A model generated the notes under the pieces. It was not told where the DNA came from. It ran no database searches and saw only the letters and a program-made list of their open reading frames with translations. The position numbers and the translations under genes are program-made. Shown here piece by piece: positions 56,704 through 64,000 of a DNA stretch of 64,000 nt; the stretch's first letter is position 1; every line of letters starts with the position of its first letter. Location: contig CM055063.1 in assembly GCA_029204045.2 (NCBI GenBank), positions 37,977,562 to 38,041,561 of the forward strand, written 5' to 3'. Origin of the DNA: Tillandsia leiboldiana. Its lineage: Eukaryota; Streptophyta; Magnoliopsida; Poales; Bromeliaceae.

Positions 56704-59256
56704 TGTCACGCCCCCGGGGGTTTTCGAGTCTGTCAAGCGGAAAAATTGCGTGTGTTATTTTTTTCTTTCTTAACAAGGTAACTTAAACCTCATCCCCGGT
56801 GCGTGCCAGACTGCCACATACACAAATTCTCTCTGCCCACGGACAGAGTCTCCTTTATATATGCACGGCGTCTCATTTACAACATCATACACCAACCATC
56901 AACCATATAATAGACATACATCGTCAAACAGAGTATAGTAATTTAACTAATGTTATAAAAGCGGCGTCACCGTTTGGAAAGGATAAAACCAGCGGTTGCA
57001 AAACCCGTGCCCACACGGCACTTCGTTTTGAGAAAACGTTTTCGAAATCATTTAGCTTTTCCTGAAAGCGTGCCGCATAAGAAAACATCACTGAAAGTAA
57101 CTAAAACGCATAGGTACATCTCATCCACAGTGCTATCTAATACATGTCCACGACTAGTAAGTTCCACAAGCAAATGAACTAATTAAAGCATAAGGAAGAC
57201 GAGATAAAAACCCAAGTATCCTGACTACGGTCCTCGCGACGCAGTCTCACCGCCCTCCCGGCTAACGCACCTCGTAACACCTGTCACGGAGTGGGTAAAG
57301 TCAGTGACAAACAAAGTAGATGTCTAATAATAATAAGAAATAAGGAGCAAACCAAATACACCGGAACCTTTCGCTAAAACCCTGCACAAAATTAAGCTGG
57401 GCACCAACCCCAGATTTACCAATTAAGTTGGGCACCAACCCCAGAGTACCTGTCGGGGAGACTAAAGTCTCTCCTCGTGCGCAAACACCTTTTTGATGCT
57501 TTTAACCTCTTCACGGAGCTAGTGCGGCACCTATAGCTGTCGTGAAGGGGTCCCCACTCGCACCTATACTTTCGTGGGGCACACGGGTCAAAAAGACCAC
57601 TTCTCCGGAAAAGTACACCCATGCGGAGGCCAATCCGCCTGTGTACGTGCAGCATCCGAAACGGATTTGCCGAGATCGGCGTGTATTGAGCACCGCGACC
57701 GTAGCCGCTTCAATTGTTAGATAAAATACAATTATGCGAAAGGTTAAACTGTCCATCTACTTTGTTAGACAAATTAAGAGCACTTTAATGACGATAAATG
57801 CACTTACTGCACTTGTTGCACTTATCGCAACCGTACCCACCTAGTTGAAGAGAAGTCGGAACACCTGAATCCTTCGCGCACCCCCGCTGCGCTCCTGGAC
57901 CTAAAGAAAGTCCGTAAGGATAACTATAGTCAAAAAAACGTGTACTAACATCCCGAAACAAAAGACCCAATTTACTCTTTTCGACGAAAAAGCCCAACAC
58001 CGTCCGGGTTGACGAAACCGGAAATCCCGCGCCGCCGTCGTCGTTCGCCGGAGCCCCGCGCGGTTCGGAACTGCGTGGCGTGTCTCCGCGGCGACGCCCA
58101 CACGGCGCGGTGCCTCGCGCGGGTGTTGCCCGTGCTGCGGCCGGGCGGCGCCCGCGCGGTGCCCGCGCGGTTGCGGGTCCGCGTGGGTGCCGCCCGCGCG
58201 GCGCCCATGCGGTGCCCGCGCGGCTGCGGGTCCGCGTGGGTGCCGCCAACGTGGTAGCCGCGCGGCGCCCATGCGGTGCTCGCGCGGTTGCGGGTCCGCG
58301 TGGGTGCCGCCCGCGCGGTAGCCGCGCGGCGCCCATGCGGTGCCCGCGCGGTTGCGGGCCCGCATGGGTGCCGTCCGTGCGGTGGTCGCGCGGCGCCCAT
58401 GCGGTGCCCGCGCGGTTGCGGGTCCGCATGGATGCCGTCCGTGCGGTAGCCGCGCGGCGCCCATGCGGTGCCCGCGCGGTCCCGTCGCCGCTTGCGGCGA
58501 CGGTGGCCGTCCGCGACTCTCCCCCCCGCGCGATGCCCTAGCGGCACCGCGCGCCTCCGCCGTCCGTTCCGTGCCCTAGCATGGCGACGATGACGGCGAC
58601 GGCGACGGAGAAACCCAAGAACTCAAACAAAAAGGACGACGGAAAAATCCCAAATAATTTGTAATAATTATTTTACTAACCGAAGATCGACGGGAAGGTT
58701 GTCCGGTCGCGTTCTTGCCTTCGGTTCGAAGTCCGGGAAGATCGGGCTCCTTCTCTTTCTCCTTTCCCTTTCTTCCGGCTAGGGTTCCGTCTTTTCTTTT
58801 CTTTTTCTCTTCTCACCGATTAGGGTTTTTATTTTTCTTTTCTTTTCTTTTCTTTCCGATAATCGGGATCCCTTATATAGCTCGTATTATATCTTTAATT
58901 AATTTCCTCTTTAATTCGTACGTAAGAGAATTCTATTTTCCGTCATCGGATAATTAATTAACTAATTAATTATCCCCCACGAGATAACCCACCTTATCTC
59001 TAACGGGTGCAAGATATTTTGCACGGATTCCGATGCATGACTAATCACCGTATCACTAGGAATTCCGTTCCGGGAGATCCCGGTATCGGATTTCAGATCC
59101 GATCGCACCGTCGGCCTTCTTTTTCCGCGCTCTATCGCAGAAAAATACCAGCACCACACACCGGCCAACTTTTAAGAATTGAATAATTTTATTTCCCTTA
59201 AAGGCTTAAATGACTATATGTGGGTCAAAAATACCCCTAAGGGCCGGATCACTACA
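56704..59256 (-). repeat. 3' LTR of element F (2.55 kb)
   Basis: The ends are TGTCACGCCCCC (left) and GATCACTACA (right). On minus a TATA box, CTATATAAGG, lies at 58871-58880. The GC-rich minisatellite at 58146-58490 lies downstream of that box and thus in the presumed transcript. A polypurine tract (AAAGGGTGAGTGG on minus, 59257-59269) adjoins the right edge. Confidence 0.9.
58146..58490. repeat. GC-rich minisatellite, 64-bp unit, about 5.5 copies, in LTR F
   Basis: Each unit contains 'gcgcccatgcggtgcccg', 'gcggttgcgggtccgc' and 'gtgccg..cg.gcggtagcc'. Units starting near 58200, 58264, 58328, 58392 and 58456 are 64 bases apart and differ by a few substitutions; the first is partial. Because 64 is not a multiple of three, the repeat reads through all frames, which explains several long but meaningless open frames. 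Confidence 0.9.
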
Positions 59257-59260
59257 CCAC

Positions 59261-62193
59261 TCACCCTTTATAAAAAGTTTCGTCCCGAAACTTAAGTACA
59301 ACCCCACTAATCAATTCGGGAAAACATTCTCTCATTTTTGATTCCAGTTCCCACGTCGCCTCGCGCTCTTCGTGGTTGCTCCACTGGACCTTCACATAGG
59401 GGATAGTTCGATTGCGCAACTTCTTGTCCTCTCTTGCCAAAATCCGCACCGGCGTCTCCTCGACGCTTAAATCCTCTCGCAACTCGATGGTGGAGGCATC
59501 CAAGGCATGAGAGGGGTCAGCTAGGTACTTTCGGAGCATTGAGACATGGAACACGTTATGGACTCGTTCGAGGTTCGGCGGCAGGGCTAATCGGTACGCC
59601 ACCGGTCCTACGCGTTCTAGGATCTCGAACGGTCCTACGTACCTCGGGCTTAACTTTCCCTTTATGCCGAAGCGTCGGTTCCCCTTGGAGGGCGAAACTC
59701 GGAGTAACGCATGCTCACCCACCATGAACTCTAAGTCTCGGCGTCTGTTGTCCGCGTAGCTTTTCTATCTGCTCTGGGCGGTCAGCAGCCTTTGTCTAAT
59801 CAATCGCACCTTTGCTTCGGTCTCCTCCACCAAATCTGGGCCCAGAAACTTACGCTCACCCAAGTCGTCCCAGCATATTGGAGACCGACAGCGGCGCCCG
59901 TACAGGGCCTCGTATGGTGCCATCTGAATGCTGGCCTGGTAACTGTTATTGTAGGCAAATTCCACTAGGGGCAAACACCGTGCCCACCCTTTGCCCAAGT
60001 CCAAAACACATGCTCGAAGCATGTCCTCCACAATTTGTATCACCCGCTCTGATTGTCCATCGGTCTGCGGGTGAAAAGCCGTACTGAAGTGCAACTTGGT
60101 TCCCATTGCTCGCTGCAGGCTCTGCCAAAAGTTTGACACAACAGTCCCTGTCCGACGTGATGGATGTCGGCACCCCATGCAACCTTACTATCTCGTTGAT
60201 GTAGGTTTGTGCCAGTCGTTCCCGCGTCCACGTCGTGTGTATGGGCAGAAAGTGGGCCGATTTCGTCAGACGGTCCACAATTACCCATATTGCATCGTGT
60301 CCCTGTGACGATCTCGGGAACCCGGTCACAAAATCTATGGTAACCATGTCCCACTTCCATTCGGGCACCGGTAAAGGTTGCAATTTTCCGGCTGGACGCT
60401 GGTGCTCGGCCTTCACCCGTTGGCACACCAGGCAGTGTGCCACAAACCGAGTCACGTCTCCCTTCATTTTGGGCCACCAGAAGGTCTGTTTAACGTCCTT
60501 GTACATCTTCGTTCCCCCGGGATGCGCTGTATATGGAGCAGTATGCGCCTCCCGCAGGATTTCCTCTTTGAGTTCCGGTAGATCCGGCACGCAGATTCGT
60601 CCCCGAAATCGTATCGTGCCGTCGGAGTTTACTGTGAAGTCACCTTCTTGGTTGGCAGTTACTCTACTTCGCACCAGCTGGAGTTGGTCATCAGTCGACC
60701 GCCCCTCGAAAATTCTGTCAAGCAGGGTAGGTCTGACCACCAGCGTCAGAAGTTGTGCGACTGTACCTGCCGGTACTACTTCTAGTCTTAATCGCGAAAA
60801 TTCCGCAATCAGACTATCTTGCTGGGTGATGGCACTTACCCCTACCTTTTCGGCCTGCCCCTTGCGGCTCAGGGCGTCGGCCACCACGTTTGCCTTTCCC
60901 GGGTGGTAGTGGATCGTTAAATCGTAATCCTTCAGTAGTTCGAGCCACCGTCTTTGTCGCAAATTTAACTCCCTTTGGGTGAAAAGGTACTTAAGACTTT
61001 TATGATCTGAGTACACATTGGAGTGTGCCCCATACAGGTAGTGTCTCCAGAGCTTGAGGACGAACACCACCGCTGCGAGTTCCAAATCGTGCACGGGGTA
61101 GTTCCGCTCGTATTCCTTGAGCTGCCTTGACGCATAGGCTATAACCTTTCCCCGTTGCATGAGTACTCCACCCAGTCCGCTTCGCGACGCATCGCAATAC
61201 ACTTCATAATCCTCCCCTGGTTCTGGCAGGGCGAGAATCGGGGCTCGCGTCAATCTATCCTTGAGCTCCTCGAAGCTCCTCTGACATTTGTCCGTCCAGA
61301 TGAACTTTTCCCCCTTTTTAGTCAACCGGTTTAAGGGGGTGTATCTTGGAGAAGCCCTCCACGAAGCGCCGGTAGTACCCGGCTAACCCCAGGAAGCTTC
61401 GAATCTCCGTCACCGTCGTCGGTGGGGACCAGTCCGTCACCGAATCTATCTTCTTCGGATCGACTGCGACTCCAGCCGCCGAGATTACGTGCCCCAAGAA
61501 GCTGACCTCACGGAGCCAAAACTCACACTTTTTGAGTTTGGCGTAGAGTTTCTGTTCCCGTAGGGTCTGGAGGACTGTGCGCAGATGTTCTTCGTGTTCC
61601 TCGTCTGTACGGGAGTAGATGAGGATATCGTCGATGAAGACCACCACGAATAAGTCCAGGAAGGGTTTGAATACCCTGTTCATCATGTCCATGAACACCG
61701 CCGGGGCATTTGTGAGCCCGAACGGCATTACTGTAAATTCGTAATGGCCGTAGCGAGTTCGGAAAGCCGTTTTGGGGTTGTCCTCCCCCTTAACCCGGAC
61801 CTGATGATAGCCCGACTGCAGGTCAATCTTTGAAAACACCGTCGCCCCCTGTAGTTGGTCGAAGAGGTCGTCGATCCTTGGCAGGGGGTATTTGTTCTTA
61901 ATGGTGACCTTATTTATCTCCCGGTAGTCGATGCACAACCGGAGACTTCCGTCCTTCTTCCTCACAAACAGGACGGGCGCGCCCCAGGGTAACGCGCTAG
62001 GTCTGATGAAACCCTTATCCAGAAGGTCCTCCAACCGTGCCTTGAGTTCCTTCAATTCCGCGAAGGCCATCCTGTACGGTGCCTTGGTGATGGGTTTGGT
62101 GCCGGGAAGTAGTTCAATAGGGAAGTCGACCTCTCGTTCCGGTGGCGTTCCGGGGAGCTCTGCCGGAAATACATCCGGAAATTCCCTTACCAC
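59261..62193 (-). pseudogene. Element F pol: reverse transcriptase, RNase H, integrase, chromodomain-like end
   Basis: RT runs from 62193 (VREFPDVFPAELPG) with CIDYREINKVT, the GYHQVRV block and VVVFIDDILIYS, the latter with both catalytic Asp. Near 61330 a one-base shift moves the frame. RNase H then follows (YCDASRSGLGGVLMQ, ADALSRK). Integrase has the HPGGTKMYKDVKQTFWWP zinc-binding block with CLVCQRVK, then GHDAIWVIVDRLTKSAHF. Near 60170 another shift moves to the frame with STAFHPQTDGQSERVIQ, and TAG follows AQSR near 59768. The end holds ILAREDKKLRNRTIPYVKVQW...EATWELE, the chromodomain-like block that defines the lineage. These three lesions make it inactive, but most motifs are conserved. 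Confidence 0.92.
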
Positions 62194-62663
62194 GGGACCG
62201 CTGATCCTTATCTGGGGAGCGGCCCTGAACTACCTATCGGCCCATTGGGTTCTCGGCTACAAGGCATAGGGTGGAGCCTATTTATTCCTTGCATGGCCCT
62301 TAACAGGCCCCGAGTACACAAGGTTCTCCTATGCTTCGAAGCCCGCCCGCGTACATCAGCCGGGGAAGGCTTCGCCTAATACTTAAGGATTTTTAGAGAG
62401 AGGGAGAGAGAGAGAGCCTAATAGGGGTAGCAGGCTAAGGTGTAACCGGTGCTCCTAATCTAAGAGGGAAAAGAGAAACTAAATATTACCTGCCGTTACT
62501 AGGTCTGGGACGTCGCGTCCTCCACTGTAGTATCCCGGGGAGTCCGTCCACAGCCCTTGGGCCAGCGTCGTACGGCGTGCTGGGGAAGGGACTTGACGTC
62601 TGAGGAGTCTGCGGATTGCTGGTCGCCGGGCAAATCCTTTGGCTGAACGGGGGCCGCAGCACT
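62194..62663 (-). other. Noncoding segment in place of the protease of element F
   Basis: Between gag and RT a chromovirus normally encodes an aspartic protease. Here no DTGA-type or ILGMDWL-type motif is seen on any frame. Instead there is a GA-repeat (62393-62422) and unrelated sequence. On minus the segment could be read as an intron, with GCAG/GTAATA near 62489 and CCTTGTAG near 62264. Confidence 0.55.
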
Positions 62664-63473
62664 CTATGGTCCTTCCTGCTGTGGTGGCGCAGCGGCGGCG
62701 GGGGTGGGCCTCTGAGGGCAGAAGGCACGGGAGTGGTCCGGTAAGCCGCACTGATTGCAGTAATGGTACCTCCACGTACATTCCGCCACCGGGTGAGCAC
62801 CCTCGCAGATTACGCACGGTCCCTGAGGTGGTTTCGCGCCCCTCGCTGGTGTCGGTTCGTCCTTCCGTGCTTTCTCCGGACGTCCTCCTCCTTGGCCCTC
62901 CGGGGCGGGGCCCCCTTGCTGAACGGGTGTAGCAGTCTTCTCTGTCCCCTCCGGTCGCGGTGCCGGAGGCCTGGTGGCGCCCGGTTTCCGTGGGCACTCG
63001 TAGCGGGCGTGTCCTGGTCTGCCGCATCGGTAGTAGTGGCCGTGTCTCCATGGACAATCAGTCACCTGATGCGCCCCACTGCATATGGGACACGGCTTCC
63101 TCTGTGGTTTGGATTCTCCTCTCATCGCCTTTCCAAAGTTCACCTCTGTCCTCGGGCGTTTGAGTGCCAGGCCCTGCTGGAAAGGGTCCTCCGCCGGACT
63201 GGGATAGGGATAACTCTGCCGAGCGCGTGTCTCGGCCAGTTCTTGCTCTGCCCGCCGGGCCAACATAACCGCTTCGTTAAAAGTGGGGAACCCTGCCGGT
63301 GGCATTCCCTGATAGGCGCCGTCCCTGGCGTCTCGCTGGGTGCGGTCGACACCCTCAAAATCCTGAGTCAGTAGGCCTAGGCGCTCAGTGAGAGTTAGCA
63401 TTTGCCCCGCTATGTCGCGTAGCTGGTTGCGGAGTAAGCGGTTGGCTGCGGCTACGGGATCCATCCTGTCCAT
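62664..63473 (-). pseudogene. Element F gag, lacking the gag core, with doubled zinc-knuckle region
   Basis: The frame of 269 residues starts MDRMDPVAAANRLLRNQL. The helical retrotransposon gag core expected after this start is missing: it passes directly to FPTFNEAVMLARRAEQELAE. Two related cysteine-rich modules follow: CPICSGAHQVTDCPW with YYRCGRPGHARYECP, and CVICEGAHPVAECTW with HYCNQCGLPDHSRAFCP. They appear to be a duplication of a double knuckle, with first cysteines replaced in the second half of the first module. The linker between is rich in Pro, Gly and Lys. It cannot form a normal capsid if the core is truly absent. Confidence 0.8.
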
Positions 63474-63715
63474 TGAGAATGGTTAGCGCTCGGTGGCCGG
63501 ATCCTGGCCGTTGTCTGCTGTGATACAAAGAAACCACGTTAACCCTAAGGTTATAACCCTAGCACCCTGTCTTACGATTACACCTATATTACGTTCCCTT
63601 TTTCCCGTACTCTCACGTACTACGCACCTAGACCTTGGTTATCTCATGTCCCATTTGCTTGTGGCACCTTACACTGTGGATGTGGATCACGTCTACTATG
63701 GTTCTGGTTGTTTTT

Positions 63716-63726
63716 CTCTGATACCA
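63716..63726 (-). other. Primer binding site of element F (initiator Met-tRNA)
   Basis: On minus TGGTATCAGAG lies 7 bases after the 5' LTR end at 63734, as in elements C and D. Confidence 0.9.
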
Positions 63727-63733
63727 TTTAATC

Positions 63734-64000
63734 TGTCACGCCCCCGGGGGTTTTTGAGTCTTTCAAGCGGAAAAATTGCGTGTGTTATTTTTTTCTTTCT
63801 TAACAAGGTAACTTAAACCTCATCCCCGGTGCGTGCAAGACTGCCACATACACAAATTCTCTCTGCCCACGGACAGAGTCTCCTTTGTATATGCACGACG
63901 TCTTATTTACAACATCATACACCAACCATCAACCATACAATAGACATACATCGTCAAACATAGTACAGTAATTTAACTAATGTTATAAAAGCGGCGTCAC
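63734..64000 (-). repeat. 5' LTR of element F, cut by the window end
   Basis: These are the last 267 bases (in element direction) of the 5' LTR. They match 56704-56970 without gaps, with nine substitutions counted by eye, most of them transitions. Confidence 0.92.

Larger units (their letters stand above)
56704..64000 (-). mobile_element. Chromovirus F (Del/Tekay-type Ty3/gypsy), right end outside the window
   Basis: It contains a 3' LTR (56704-59256), pol (59261-62193), gag (62664-63473), a primer site (63716-63726) and the first 267 bases of the 5' LTR (63734-64000), all on minus. The 267 bases shared by the two LTRs align without gaps, with nine differences counted by eye, so it is clearly younger than the copia element. 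CTCTG (56699-56703) would be its left target duplication. Gag lacks its core domain, protease is absent, and pol has two frameshifts and a stop, so the copy is defective. Confidence 0.92.

Noticed and set aside
57785..58547. Arg/Ala/Gly-rich repeat proteins of up to 214 codons
   Set aside because: They are a product of the 64-bp minisatellite in LTR F read in several frames.

Overview
This is a nuclear chromosome segment from a flowering plant. The evidence is spliced genes with GT-AG introns, plant-type MEKK and DEAH13 proteins, a probable plastid-targeted protein, and deeply nested LTR retrotransposons primed by initiator Met-tRNA. GC-rich first exons and very large LTRs would fit a monocot, but the sequence does not name a species. 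No bacterial operon, CRISPR array, rRNA or tRNA gene was seen.

Three host genes are supported. (1) The 3' end of a MEKK1-type MAP3K lies on + at 1150-2738 (two exons; the rest is left of the window). (2) A complete 11-exon DEAH-box RNA helicase of the DEAH13/DHX37/Dhr1 family lies on + at 16928-29690 (1,341 codons plus stop). Its third intron is swollen to 6.4 kb by an LTR inside an LTR. (3) A complete 8-exon gene lies on - at 52597-54901 (306 aa). It encodes a probable plastid protein with a gamma-glutamylcyclotransferase-like (AIG2-like) fold.

Most of the rest is mobile DNA. 3-16 kb holds a decayed LTR end, three MITE-like elements, a Del/Tekay-type Ty3/gypsy chromovirus on - (LTR 6651-9672, integrase 9673-10805) cut by a second one on + (LTR 10806-12534, pol stub to 13216), and an AT-only tract. 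31.4-52.4 kb is one Ty1/copia element on - (LTRs 31368-36305 and 51575-52373, TSD ATTCA). It carries three insertions of one chromovirus family, all on +: solo LTRs of 4.1 kb at 31726-35851 (TSD TGCTG) and 37139-41214 (TSD CATAC), and an LTR plus ruined gag-pol at 42672 to about 50.0 kb. 56.7-64 kb is a younger chromovirus on -, running out of the window and itself inserted in an older LTR.

Signals that most deserve checking: a 16-nt segment next to the copia 5' LTR that is complementary to that element's own LTR (geometry of self-priming); a G-box/ABRE (CACGTGGC) plus CCAAT-box (ATTGG) module that recurs in the LTR promoters and in the upstream region of the cyclotransferase-like gene; telo-boxes and site II motifs upstream of the helicase; and a tandem duplication of the last splice acceptor of the cyclotransferase-like gene.
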